From assembly GCA_963802795.1 (NCBI GenBank), contig CAWDJV010000007.1:1-64000 (forward strand): a DNA stretch of 64,000 bases, given 5' to 3'. The notes under the pieces are model-generated. The model had not been told where the DNA came from and did no database searches. It was given only the letters and a program-made list of their open reading frames with translations. The DNA comes from JAIBJN01 sp963802795. GTDB lineage: Bacteria > Actinomycetota > Thermoleophilia > Gaiellales > Gaiellaceae. Numbering within the stretch: the stretch's first letter is position 1; each line of letters starts with the position of its first letter. Of this stretch, positions 43,243-52,155 are shown in pieces. The translations under genes were made by a program, and so were the position numbers.

Positions 43243-43293
43243 GACACCTCCTGTCTGGCGGGCGGACTCTTGCCCCGACACCGTACTCTGCGG

Positions 43294-43689
43294 TCAACCG
43301 CGCGCGACGACGAGGCGGATGGTCATGTTGCGCACGGCGGCTCGGCCGGCACGGGGGAACTGGGCGAGGACTCTGCCCTCGCGACCGCCGTCGGCATAGG
43401 TCTGGAGCCGCCCGGCGAGGTGCAGCCTGGCGAGCTTCCTGCGCGCGCGCTCGAGCGTGAGCCCGACCACGTCGGGGACGCGGCCCTCCGCCTCCGGAAG
43501 CACGATCCGTACGGTGCTCCAGGAGGAAAGCGTGCCGCGCTTCGGCACCTGGTCGGTGACGATGCCGAGTTGCTCGCCGGGCTCGGCCGGCCGCCGGACG
43601 ATCTCGGGCGTCAGAGGCATCGAGAGGAGATGGGCCTCCGCCTGCGACCGGCGCGAGCCCACGACGTTCGGGACGTCGACCTCGTTCAC
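43294..43689 (-). CDS. PASTA-domain segment, probably the C-terminus of the adjacent PBP
   Basis: Two PASTA repeats: VDVPNVVGSRRSQAEAHLLS and RVPDVVGLTLERARRKLARL, each followed by VTDQVPKRG or QFPRAGR. The GTG overlaps the upstream PBP stop by GTGA, and the join is a run of five C on the coding strand (43696-43700). A missing base there makes a single ~808-aa PBP-PASTA fusion (2426 nt is 3n+2). PASTA domains bind peptidoglycan stems or muropeptides. Separate gene is the less likely reading. Confidence 0.82.
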   Translation of the reverse strand: MNEVDVPNVVGSRRSQAEAHLLSMPLTPEIVRRPAEPGEQLGIVTDQVPKRGTLSSWSTVRIVLPEAEGRVPDVVGLTLERARRKLARLHLAGRLQTYADGGREGRVLAQFPRAGRAAVRNMTIRLVVARG

Positions 43690-45719
43690 CTTGCAGGGGG
43701 CGGCGTGGTGGGCTCCGCGCCCGCGAAATAGACGATCTGTCGCGAGTCGCGACAGTTCCCGTTGTCCAGGAACCAGCGGTTGTTCCGGAGGACGACTTCG
43801 CGCGACGTCACCGCTTCGTACACCGGAGACGGGAAGCCCTCCGCAGGTTCTTCGAGGTAGGAGAGCGCGCGCTTGGCGAACGTGTTCCAGATCAGGGCGG
43901 GGAACGTCCCGCCGGCGACGGGGTCTCCCTCGAACTGGGTCTCCATCGCTACGAGCTTGTTCGGATAGCCGACCCAGACGGCGACGGCCAGTTGCGGCGT
44001 GTAGCCGACGAACCAGGCGTCGCCGTGGTTCTCGGTCGTGCCCGTCTTTCCCGCCACGGGCCGACCGGCGATCGCCGCACGCTTGGCCGTCCCGCTGGAG
44101 ACAACCTCCTGGAGGATGGAATTCGTGATCGCCGCGTCGTTCGCATCGATGACGCGCTTGCGGACCGGATCGTTGGAGTCGGCCTGCCGGCCGTCCTCCA
44201 CGCGCAGAACCGCGCGCGGCACGTTGCCGAGCACCGAGCCGTCCACCCGCTCGCCCCCTGACGCGAAGGTGGCGAAAGCGCGGGCCATCTCCAGCGGGCT
44301 CACCGCCTCCACGCCCAGTCCGATGCCGAGGAAGCTGTCGAGGGGGCGCGTCACGCCGAGCTTGTGGGCCGTGGCGGCGACGTTCTTGGGCCCGACCTGT
44401 GCGGTCAGCTGGGCGTAGACCGCGTTGTCGGAGTGGATCGTGGCCTGCCGGAGGTCGATCGCACCGAGGTACGAGCCCTCGTAGTTGCCGACCGACCAGA
44501 GCTTGTCACCGAGGTCGATCACGGTCGGCTCGGAGACGAACACCGTCTGCGGAGCGATCCCCTGCTCGAGGGCCGTGGCGAGGACGAACGGCTTGAAAGC
44601 CGATCCCGCTTGTCTCTGGCCCTGGACCGCGAGGTTGAACTGGCTCTTCTTGAAGCTCTTGCCGCCGACCATGGCGAGCACCCGCCCGTCCCGGGGGTCG
44701 ATGGCCACGAGCGAGGCGGTCGGCCCGCGCGGATCGGGGAGCCACTGGTCGATGGCCTCCCGGGCGAGCCGCTGCAGCTCCAGGTCGATGGACGTGTAGA
44801 TCTTCAGGCCTCCGCCGAAGACCTCTCCGGAGCCGTAGTGGGGGATGAGCTGCTGCTTGACGTACTCGGCGAAGTGCTGCTGGCGATTGCGCGAGCCGGG
44901 GAGCCCGATCTGCTTCGGGCGGGGCAAAGGGGACTCGTCGGCCTCTCGATAGTCCGTCGCCGTGATGAGCCCTTCCTCGAGCATGAGCCGGAGCACGGTC
45001 GTGCGCCGCGCCCGGGCGGCTTTCCGGTTCGAAGCGGGGTCGTAGGCTCCCGGACTGGCCGGGAGCCCAGCCAGCAGAGCAGCCTCGGGGAGTGTGAGCT
45101 CGGCGGCGTGCTTGTCGAAGTACACGCGAGCAGCCATCTCGATCCCGTACGCGCTGTGGCCGAAGTAGATGGTGTTCAGATACGCCGTGAGGATGCGGTC
45201 CTTCGACCAGCGCTGCTCGAGCTGCCACGCCAGCGCCGCCTCCTTGAGCTTGCGGCTGACCGTCCGCTCCTGCTGGGTGTACTGGTTCTTGATGAACTGC
45301 TGGGTAATCGTGGAGCCTCCCTGGACGACCTCCTGCGAGCGGAGATCCGCCAGGACGGCTCGCGCCATGCCGCGGATGTCGACGCCCCGGTGCTCCCAGA
45401 AGCGCCGGTCCTCGACGGCCACGATCGCCTGCTTCATGACCGGCGCGATCTCCTCGGACCTGACGACGATCCTCGACTCGGAGCCGCGGAGCACCGCGAG
45501 CACCGTCTTGCCGTCGGACGCGTAGATGTAGCCGAGGCGCTCGGTGCGCCGCTCCTTGCCCGGCTCGAGTTGCGGGAGCTCGCTCGCCACGGAGCTCACG
45601 AGGCCGAAGACGAACGCCACCGCCATCACGAAGGCGACGGCGGTGAGGAGAACGAGAAGCCTGAGCTTGCGGATCCGGCGGCGCTTGGGCTCGCCGCGGG
45701 TACGTCTTCCGAGCAGCAC
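43686..45719 (-). CDS. Bifunctional penicillin-binding protein 1A (GT51 + transpeptidase), 677 aa
   Basis: Polymerises and cross-links peptidoglycan. An N-terminal membrane anchor (LRLLVLLTAVAFVMAVAFVF) is followed by GT51 motifs EDRRFWEHRGVD, GGSTITQQFIKNQY and LNTIYFGHSAYGIEMAARVY. The transpeptidase has SxxK in SAFKPFVLATAL, SDNAVYAQLT (SxN) and GKTGTTENHGDAWFVGY (KTG). The frame ends AEPTTPPPAR just before the PASTA segment, with a probable frameshift. Membrane-bound, periplasm-like side. Confidence 0.95.
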   Translation of the reverse strand: MLLGRRTRGEPKRRRIRKLRLLVLLTAVAFVMAVAFVFGLVSSVASELPQLEPGKERRTERLGYIYASDGKTVLAVLRGSESRIVVRSEEIAPVMKQAIVAVEDRRFWEHRGVDIRGMARAVLADLRSQEVVQGGSTITQQFIKNQYTQQERTVSRKLKEAALAWQLEQRWSKDRILTAYLNTIYFGHSAYGIEMAARVYFDKHAAELTLPEAALLAGLPASPGAYDPASNRKAARARRTTVLRLMLEEGLITATDYREADESPLPRPKQIGLPGSRNRQQHFAEYVKQQLIPHYGSGEVFGGGLKIYTSIDLELQRLAREAIDQWLPDPRGPTASLVAIDPRDGRVLAMVGGKSFKKSQFNLAVQGQRQAGSAFKPFVLATALEQGIAPQTVFVSEPTVIDLGDKLWSVGNYEGSYLGAIDLRQATIHSDNAVYAQLTAQVGPKNVAATAHKLGVTRPLDSFLGIGLGVEAVSPLEMARAFATFASGGERVDGSVLGNVPRAVLRVEDGRQADSNDPVRKRVIDANDAAITNSILQEVVSSGTAKRAAIAGRPVAGKTGTTENHGDAWFVGYTPQLAVAVWVGYPNKLVAMETQFEGDPVAGGTFPALIWNTFAKRALSYLEEPAEGFPSPVYEAVTSREVVLRNNRWFLDNGNCRDSRQIVYFAGAEPTTPPPAR

Positions 45720-45752
45720 GAAGCCGGGAAGTCTAACGCGGTGCCCGCGGCC

Positions 45753-46460
45753 TCAGGCGGTTACTTCGCCGGTGATGATCGGCTGCTGGGTCGGCTGATC
45801 GACGCCGCCGGCCGCCTCGACCGTGACCGCCACGATCGCGCCTTCCGAGACCGGGGCGGTGAGCTCCACGACCGTGCTGTCGCCTCCGCCGGGGAACAGC
45901 CCAGCCGCGACGGGCGTCTCGCCCTCGATCACCCAGGCCTCGTAGGTCTTCTCGGCCGGAGCCTCGTCGAGGCCCTGGAGGACGAGCCAGGCCTTCCCCG
46001 AGTCGTTGTCGACGGCGAGGACTCCGTTCGCCCCCTCGAGGGCAATCAGGTTGTCCGCCTGCGAGAGCGCGGTGAGCGCCGCCGCAGAGGTCTCGGACTC
46101 GGCGCGCTCGTCGTCGAGCTGCTGCGAGAGATCGGCCGCCCAGAAGGCAAGGCCGACGGCCGCGATCCCGGCCGCCACGGCTGCCGCGGCTGCGACCGGA
46201 AAGGCCCAGCGCCTGCGCGGGAACGGCACGACGTTCGAGCGCTCCTTGCGGGCCTCGACCAGAATCCGTCCGCGCAGCGCCGCCGGCGGGGCGGGCGTCT
46301 CGACGTCGTGGGCGAGCTCGGCGGCGACGTCCCGGAAGGCCGCAACCGCTTCCTGGCACTCCGCGCAGCGCGCCAGGTGCGCCTCGAAGGCGGCAAGCTC
46401 GTCCGCGTCGAGCGCGTCGAGCGCGTAGGCGGCGCTCAGCTCGTGGATGTCCGTTTCCAT
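45753..46460 (-). CDS. RskA-like anti-sigma-K factor (235 aa)
   Basis: METDIHELSAAYALDALDAD, then the zinc-type H-x3-C-x2-C (HLARCAECQEA), a single helix FPVAAAAAVAAGIAAVGLAF, and the external RskA domain containing DSGKAWLVLQGLDEAPAEKT and TYEAWVIEGETPVAAGLFPG. It overlaps the sigma stop by 25 nt and is translated after it. Holds the sigma factor at the membrane until regulated proteolysis (established for RskA). Confidence 0.93.
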   Translation of the reverse strand: METDIHELSAAYALDALDADELAAFEAHLARCAECQEAVAAFRDVAAELAHDVETPAPPAALRGRILVEARKERSNVVPFPRRRWAFPVAAAAAVAAGIAAVGLAFWAADLSQQLDDERAESETSAAALTALSQADNLIALEGANGVLAVDNDSGKAWLVLQGLDEAPAEKTYEAWVIEGETPVAAGLFPGGGDSTVVELTAPVSEGAIVAVTVEAAGGVDQPTQQPIITGEVTA

Positions 46461-47027
46461 TGCTCTTCCTCGAAGTCGGTGTCCCCGAGCAGGTCGCGCA
46501 GACTCGCCAGGCCGGTGAACATCCTGCTCTTGATGGTGCCTATCGGCTCGCCGAGCCGGTCGGCGAGCTCGGACTGCGTGTACCCCCCGTAGTACGCGAG
46601 CTCGAGCGCCTCCCGCTGCTTGTCGGGGAGTCGCTGGAGCGCCTCCTGCACGCGCGCGCGCCGAAGCCGGAGCCACGCCTCGTCCTCGGTGTCGTCACCC
46701 GCGGCGCTGCGGCGCGACGTCGAGTGGCTCGGCGCGGCGGGGATGCTCGCGGCGAACGAGGTCGACGGCGCGCCTGTGGACCAGGGTCAGGATCCAGGTG
46801 CTTGCCTTCGCGCGCTCTGCCACGAAGCGGGCCGCCGAGCGCCAGACGGCGAGAAACCCCTCCTGGACGGCGTCCTCGGCGAGGGCGGGGTCACGGACGA
46901 TCCGCAAGGCGAGGCCGTACGCGACGCGGCCAAAGCGGTCGTAGAGCTCCGCGAGCGCGTCCTCGTCGGCGCGCGCGACGAGGGCCACGAGCGCCTCGTC
47001 GGACAGGTGGGCGAGTCCTCTAGGCAT
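46436..47027 (-). CDS. ECF sigma factor, SigK type, with a frameshift near 46712
   Basis: SDEALVALVARADEDALAEL, DRFGRVAYGLALRIVRDPAL, and VQEGFLAVWRSAARFVAERA form region 2, then RRAVDLVRREHPRRAEPLD. The first frame stops at QRRG; the second frame carries LQRLPDKQREALELAYYGGY, with region 4 HTH QSELADRLGEPIGTIKSRMF. The span is 3n+1, consistent with one inserted base. ATG 47027 is used; an ATG at 47075 would give a leaderless mRNA. Cognate anti-sigma is the overlapping RskA gene. Confidence 0.88.
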
Positions 47028-47081
47028 GACTTCGCGCGAGGCCCCCCACGCGGCGAAAGCTACCACGACGGTCATGTCTCC

Positions 47082-47146
47082 TATTCGCGCGGGCCACGAG
47101 ATCGGATCGGAGCCGGGGCGAACCGGATCGCCGCGTCGGCCGAATA
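47082..47146. promoter_or_regulatory. Divergent promoter region with two CGAATA motifs
   Basis: CGAATA occurs at 47141-47146 (+), 35 nt before the DUF4331 ATG, and at 47082-47087 (-), upstream of the sigK-like gene. CCGAAT is reported in SigK promoters of mycobacteria; the -35 element is not clear here, so this is a suggestion only. Confidence 0.35.
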
Positions 47147-47180
47147 CGGCGCGATCCACCCCCCACGGAGGAGAGGACAA

Positions 47181-48653
47181 ATGAAACGGATCATGCTCGT
47201 CGGGGTGCTTGCCCTCGCGGCGATCGCAGTCGCGGCCGTCCGCGGCACGGGCCCCGACGACAGCACGGCCTCGAGTCACCGCGAGGCCCCCCGGATCAGC
47301 CTGGACCCGGCCGCGGACAACACGGACGTCTACGCGTTCGTGAGCCCGGACCGGCCCGACACGGTGACGATCGTCGCCAACTACATCCCCCTCGAAGAGC
47401 CCGCCGGCGGCCCGAACTTCAACGAGTTCGGCGAAGACGTGCTCTACGAGCTCAAGGTGGACAACACGGGCGACGGGAAGGAGGACGTGACCTATCAGTT
47501 CCGCTTCGACACGAAGACGCGGAATCCGGGGACGTTCCTCTACAACACCGGCCCGATCGACACGCTTTCGGATCCCGACTGGAACCGGCCGCAGTCCTAC
47601 AGCGTGACGCGTGTGGTGAACGGCGAGTCGAAGGTGATCGGCACGAACCTGCCGACGCCTCCGGTCAACATCGGCCCGCGCTCGACCCCCAACTACGGCT
47701 CCCTGATGGCGGCCGCGGTGAATCGGCTGAACGGCGGGATCAAGGTCTTCGCCGGTCAGAGCGACGACCCGTTCTACGTCGATCTCGGCTCGGTCTTCGA
47801 CCTGGCCGGCCTTCGGCCGTTCAACCCGGCGCACGCGCTTCCGCTGCCGGCAGCGAACGGCGTCGACGGCGTCGGTGGCTTCAACACGCACGCGATCGTG
47901 CTCCAGGTTCCCATCGAGGACCTCACGCGTGGCGGCAAGACATACGCCTCGGACAACCCCAAGGCGGTCATCGGCGTCTATGCCAGCGCAAGCCGCCAGC
48001 GCGTCCAGGTGCTCGACAACTTGGGCAAGCAGCAGCAGTTCGGCAGGTGGCAGCAGGTCTCGCGCCTGGCGAACCCGCTCATCAACGAAGTCGTCATCCC
48101 GATCGGCAAGAAGGACCGCTGGAACGCGTCCGACCCGAGCGACGACAGCGACTTCGCCAACCGCTACCTCGCGCCCGAAGTGACTCGGCTCGCGAACCTG
48201 CTCTACCCGGTGCTGGACAATGCGCCGGAGACCAACCGGGGTGACATCGCTGCGATCCTGCTGACAGGTGTCCCCGGCCTCAACTTCACCGGCAACACCC
48301 AGGCAGACCTCCTACGGCTGAACACCGGCATCAAGCCATCGGCGCCGGTCGGCCGCGGAAACCGCCTCGGCGTGCTCTCCGGTGACTTCGCCGGGTTCCC
48401 CAACGGGCGGCGGCTCGAGGACGACGTCACTGACATCGAGCTCCGCGCGCTCACGTGCGGGTACGGGCCTGCCGTTGCGCCCCTCATCGAGGGCCTCGGA
48501 CAGTGCGCCGGCAACGCCAACCGCTCGCCGAACAACCAGCTCGGCGACGGCGTGGACGCGAACGACCGTGTGTTCAACGTCGCGTTCCCCTACGTGCCAC
48601 AGCCCCACCAGGGCTACGAGCACGTCCATCACTCCGCGATGGGCGGCCCGTAG
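47181..48653 (+). CDS. DUF4331 domain exported protein (490 aa)
   Basis: A short hydrophobic leader (MKRIMLVGVLALAAIAVAAV) precedes SSHREAPRISLDPAADNTDV, the hallmark DUF4331 start, followed by YAFVSPDRPDTVTIVANYIP, VYELKVDNTG-like strands, GFNTHAIVLQVPIEDLT, a NRYLAPEVTRLANLLYPVLD segment, and a closing GDGVDANDRVFNVAFPYVPQ. AGGAGAGG lies before ATG 47181. Found next to TPR and nickel/cobalt transporter genes here. Function unknown; it is divergent from sigK/rskA, which may control it. Confidence 0.92.
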   Translation: MKRIMLVGVLALAAIAVAAVRGTGPDDSTASSHREAPRISLDPAADNTDVYAFVSPDRPDTVTIVANYIPLEEPAGGPNFNEFGEDVLYELKVDNTGDGKEDVTYQFRFDTKTRNPGTFLYNTGPIDTLSDPDWNRPQSYSVTRVVNGESKVIGTNLPTPPVNIGPRSTPNYGSLMAAAVNRLNGGIKVFAGQSDDPFYVDLGSVFDLAGLRPFNPAHALPLPAANGVDGVGGFNTHAIVLQVPIEDLTRGGKTYASDNPKAVIGVYASASRQRVQVLDNLGKQQQFGRWQQVSRLANPLINEVVIPIGKKDRWNASDPSDDSDFANRYLAPEVTRLANLLYPVLDNAPETNRGDIAAILLTGVPGLNFTGNTQADLLRLNTGIKPSAPVGRGNRLGVLSGDFAGFPNGRRLEDDVTDIELRALTCGYGPAVAPLIEGLGQCAGNANRSPNNQLGDGVDANDRVFNVAFPYVPQPHQGYEHVHHSAMGGP

Positions 48654-48667
48654 GCGAGGGACGACCG

Positions 48668-48701
48668 GAAGGGGCCCGCCTGCACGGCGGCGGGCCCCTT
48701 C
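48668..48701 (+). terminator. Terminator hairpin after DUF4331
   Basis: Thirteen-bp stem GAAGGGGCCCGCC / GGCGGGCCCCTTC between the DUF4331 and TPR genes. It may reduce read-through into the TPR gene. Confidence 0.65.
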
Positions 48702-48728
48702 ACCTCTCGCACCGAGACAGGAGTGAAG

Positions 48729-50044
48729 ATGAAACGACGAGCTCTCCTCGCAACGGGCGCGGCGCTCTCCTGGCGACCGCCGGGCTCCTGGGCGGCGTCT
48801 TCGGCGACGACCCGCCTGCCGGGTCGGCGGCCCGGCCCACGGCAGGAGCCGCCGCGGGCCCGCTTCTCGAAGGATTCTCTGCCGGCGACACCGCCGCGTA
48901 CGTGGCCCAGCTCGAGCAGCGCGTCGCCTCGAGCCCGCAGGACGCCGAGGGTCTGAGCCTCCTCGGCCTGGCCTATCAGCAGCGGGCGCGCGAGACCGGC
49001 GACCCGAGCTTCTACCCCCGCTCGAACGAAGCGCTCGGCCGCGCCCTCGACCTCGCCCCGTCCAACGACCTTGCCGTCACGGGGCTCGCGGCGCTCGCGG
49101 CCTCCCAGCATCGTTTCGAGGACGCGCGGCGCCTTGCCCGGAGAGCCCTCGCGCTGAACCCCTATAGCGCGGAGGCGCTCGGACTCCTCGGCGATGCGAA
49201 TGTCGAGACGGGGCGCTACCGAGCGGCGTTCGCGGCATTCGACCGCATGGCCGCCCTGAAGCCGAACGCGGTCGCCTATGCCCGGATCTCGTACGCACGT
49301 GAGCTCCTCGGTCGAACGAGGGCGGCGATCTCCGCCATGAAGCGGGCGACCGCCGCGGCCCAGGGCACCTCCGAGCCGGCTGCCTGGACGCTCGTCGAGC
49401 TCGGCAACCTCCACTACAACAGCGGGCGACTGCGTCTCGCCCAGCGCGCGTATCGCGAGGCGCTCGCCCGCTTCCCGGCTTACCACCGGGCGGAGGCCGC
49501 GCTGGCCCGTGTCGAGGCGGCCAGAGGGCGGACCGACGAGGCCGTAGCGCTCTACCGCCGCGCGCTCGAGAGAGTTCCCCTGCCCGAGTACGCCGCCGCC
49601 CTGGGAGAGACGCTCGACGCGGCCGGACGGACCAAGGAAGCCGACGAGGCCTACGAGCTGGTCGACGTCATGCAGCGGCTCTTCGAGGCGAACGGAGCCC
49701 GCACCGAGCTGGAGACGGCACTCGTCGACCTCGACAGACACCGGAATCTCGAGGACGCTCTCGCGCGCGCGCGCGAAGCGTATGCCGAGCAACGAAGCAT
49801 CCAGGCCGAGGACGTACTGGCCTGGGCCCTGTATCGGAACGGGCGCTGCGCGGAGGCCCGAGCGTACTCCGTCCGCGCGCTCCGCCTGGGAACCCGGGAC
49901 GCTCTGAAGCTCTTCCACCGCGGGATGATCGAGCGCTGCCTCGGCCGGCCCGCGGAGGCCCGCACGTTCTTCGCACGCGCCCTGTCCGTCAACCCGTACT
50001 TCTCGCTGCGCTGGGCGCCCGTCGCCCGGGAGGCGCTCCGATGA
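48729..50044 (+). CDS. TPR-repeat exported protein (about 438 aa) with frameshift near 48760
   Basis: The initial frame MKRRALLATGAA shifts by one base to join LLATAGLLGGVFGDD; 1316 nt equals 3n+2. Then a run of tetratricopeptide repeats: AEGLSLLGLAYQQRARETGD, LAVTGLAALAASQHRFEDAR, AEALGLLGDANVETGRYRAA, WTLVELGNLHYNSGRLRLAQ and so on. It is a scaffolding or interaction protein. ATG 48729 follows AGGAGTGAAG. Its stop overlaps the NicO-type transporter start (ATGA). Confidence 0.86.
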
Positions 50045-51396
50045 AGCGCCTGATCGCCGCCTTCTTGGCGTTCGCCGCCCTGGTCGGCGCGGGAGCAGCC
50101 TCGGCGCACCCGCTCGGAAACTTCACCGTTAACCGTCATAGCGTCATCGAGCTCACCGGAGACAGCATTTACGTCCGCTACGCGCTCGACCTGGCCGAGA
50201 TCCCCACCTTCCAGGAGGGTGACGAGGTTCGGGCCCCCGGCTTCGCCCAGCGCGTCGGCCAGAGGCTCGAGCTCCAGGTGGACGGCCGGCGGGTCGCTCT
50301 CGCCCCGCTGGAATACAAGGTCGAGGAGCGGCCGGGCGCGGGCGGGCTGGCGACACTTCGCTTCGACGGAGTCTTTGCGGCTCCCCGTGACAGTTCCGGC
50401 CGGACCCTGGTGTTCCGGGACACGAACTTCTCCGGCCGGATCGGCTGGAAAGAGGTAGTCGTGCGCGCCGACCGGGGCGCGCGGATCGTCTCCTCGACGG
50501 CGCCGAGCGAGAGCGTGAGCGACGAGCTCCGCTCATATCCCGACGACCTCTTGCAGTCGCCGCCCGACGTGAGCTCGGCCCGGGTGGTCTACGAGCCGGG
50601 GGCAGCGGCCGGGGCGGCCCCGCGCCTCGGCGGGCCTGCTGCCGAGGCTCGGGCCACCGGGGGGTTCGAGTCTCTGATCGCGCGGGACGACCTGAGCGCC
50701 GGCGTCATCCTCCTGTCCCTCCTCGCCGCCGCCTTCTGGGGAGCGGCGCACGCCCTCACCCCGGGACACGGCAAGGCGATCGTCGCCGGCTATCTCGTCG
50801 GCTCGCGCGGGAAGCCGCGCCACGCGGTTGCGCTGGGGCTGATCGTGACGGCGACGCACACAGTCGGCGTCTTCGCGCTCGGGCTCGTGACGCTCCTCCT
50901 CTCCCGCTTCGTCGTCCCCGAGACCCTCTACCCGTGGCTCACGCTCGCCTCGGGCCTGCTCGTCGTCGCCGTCGGCGCATCCGTTCTCACCGGTCGCGTT
51001 CGCCGCGGGCGCGCCCACGCGCACGAGCAGGGCGACCACCACCACCACCACGATCACGACCGCCCCCACGACCATGACCATGGCTACGGTCGCGGCGGGC
51101 TCCTGGGCGTCGGCGTCGCCGCCGGCATCCTTCCCTGCCCGTCCGCTCTCGTCGTGTTGCTGAGCGCTATCGCGCTTCACCGCGTCGGCCTGGGGCTCGT
51201 GCTGATCCTCGCTTTCAGCGTCGGCCTCGCGGCCACGGTCACGGCAGTCGGGCTCGTCGCCGTGCTGGCCCGAAGGGCGTTCGGACGCCTGTCACTCAAC
51301 GGCCGGTTCGTCCGCGCCCTCCCCGCCGTCAGCGCCCTCGTGATCCTCGCGCTCGGCGTCGGCATCACCGTCAACGCCCTCCCGGAGGTTCTCTGA
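50041..51396 (+). CDS. NicO-type nickel/cobalt efflux-like permease with N-terminal extracellular domain (451 aa)
   Basis: The first 220 residues (signal peptide, then HPLGNFTVNRHSVIELTG and beta-rich text) are extracellular. The membrane part has WGAAHALTPGHGKAIVAGYL, the conserved NicO H-x-x-x-P-G-H-G-K motif, and a histidine-rich loop HHHHHDHDRPHDHDHGYG likely binding metal. GVAAGILPCPSALVVLLSAI completes the pore signature. Starts at ATG 50041, overlapping the TPR gene. Predicted metal transporter. Confidence 0.9.
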   Translation: MKRLIAAFLAFAALVGAGAASAHPLGNFTVNRHSVIELTGDSIYVRYALDLAEIPTFQEGDEVRAPGFAQRVGQRLELQVDGRRVALAPLEYKVEERPGAGGLATLRFDGVFAAPRDSSGRTLVFRDTNFSGRIGWKEVVVRADRGARIVSSTAPSESVSDELRSYPDDLLQSPPDVSSARVVYEPGAAAGAAPRLGGPAAEARATGGFESLIARDDLSAGVILLSLLAAAFWGAAHALTPGHGKAIVAGYLVGSRGKPRHAVALGLIVTATHTVGVFALGLVTLLLSRFVVPETLYPWLTLASGLLVVAVGASVLTGRVRRGRAHAHEQGDHHHHHDHDRPHDHDHGYGRGGLLGVGVAAGILPCPSALVVLLSAIALHRVGLGLVLILAFSVGLAATVTAVGLVAVLARRAFGRLSLNGRFVRALPAVSALVILALGVGITVNALPEVL

Positions 51397-52121
51397 TGTT
51401 CGGACTCGACGACTGGGTCGCCTCGCTCTCCGACGGCGGCTCCATCTGGATCGTTCTCGCGGTGGCGGTCCTCCTCGGCCTGCGCCACGCCACCGACCCC
51501 GACCACCTCGCAGCCGTCTCGACGCTCGTCGCCGGCGGCCGCGACCGTGCGGCCCGGCGCGCGGGCGAGCTCGGGCTCGCGTGGGGGCTCGGGCACGCGA
51601 CGACGCTCTTCGTGTTCGGGCTGCCCATCCTCCTGCTCGACAGCTACCTGCCGGAGCGCGTGCAGCAGGGAGCCGAGACCGCGATCGCGATCGTCATCGC
51701 GTACCTCGCGGTGAGACTGCTCGTCCGCTGGCGGCGGGGCGAGTTCCACACACACGCGCACGAGCATGCGGACGGCGAGCACTCTCACGCGCACGCGAGC
51801 CATGGCCACAGGCACGCCCGCAGCCGGCTCGGCGCCTTCGGCATCGGCCTCGTCCACGGTATGGGCGGAAGCGCGGGCGTCGGCATCCTGCTGGTGGCGT
51901 CCGTCGAGTCGACGCCGCTCTCGATCGCCTCGCTGGCCCTGCTGGCGGTCTTCACCGCCGTCTCGATGACGCTGCTGTCCGGCGGCTTCGGTCGAACGCT
52001 CGTCTCCCGGCCCGTCGGCGCCGCCTTCGGCGGGATCGCGCCCGGGCTGGGCGTTGCCAGTCTTGTGTTCGGCGCCTGGTATGCGGCTGCGGCCTGGAGC
52101 CTCGCTCCGTATCCCTTCTAG
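51396..52121 (+). CDS. HoxN/NixA-like high-affinity nickel/cobalt transporter (241 aa)
   Basis: VLLGLRHATDPDHLAAVSTL contains the H-A-x-D-P-D-H signature needed for nickel uptake in NixA/HoxN. LAWGLGHATTLFVFGLPILL is the second conserved helix; a histidine loop (HTHAHEHADGEHSHAHASHG) separates halves; FGIGLVHGMGGSAGVGILL follows. Overlaps the NicO-type gene as TGATG. Shorter than full HoxN, but with intact core motifs. Together the pair suggests Ni/Co handling in this cluster. Confidence 0.9.
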   Translation: MFGLDDWVASLSDGGSIWIVLAVAVLLGLRHATDPDHLAAVSTLVAGGRDRAARRAGELGLAWGLGHATTLFVFGLPILLLDSYLPERVQQGAETAIAIVIAYLAVRLLVRWRRGEFHTHAHEHADGEHSHAHASHGHRHARSRLGAFGIGLVHGMGGSAGVGILLVASVESTPLSIASLALLAVFTAVSMTLLSGGFGRTLVSRPVGAAFGGIAPGLGVASLVFGAWYAAAAWSLAPYPF

Positions 52122-52155
52122 ACGCCTGATCAGCCGCCTATGATCGGGGGCGGCC

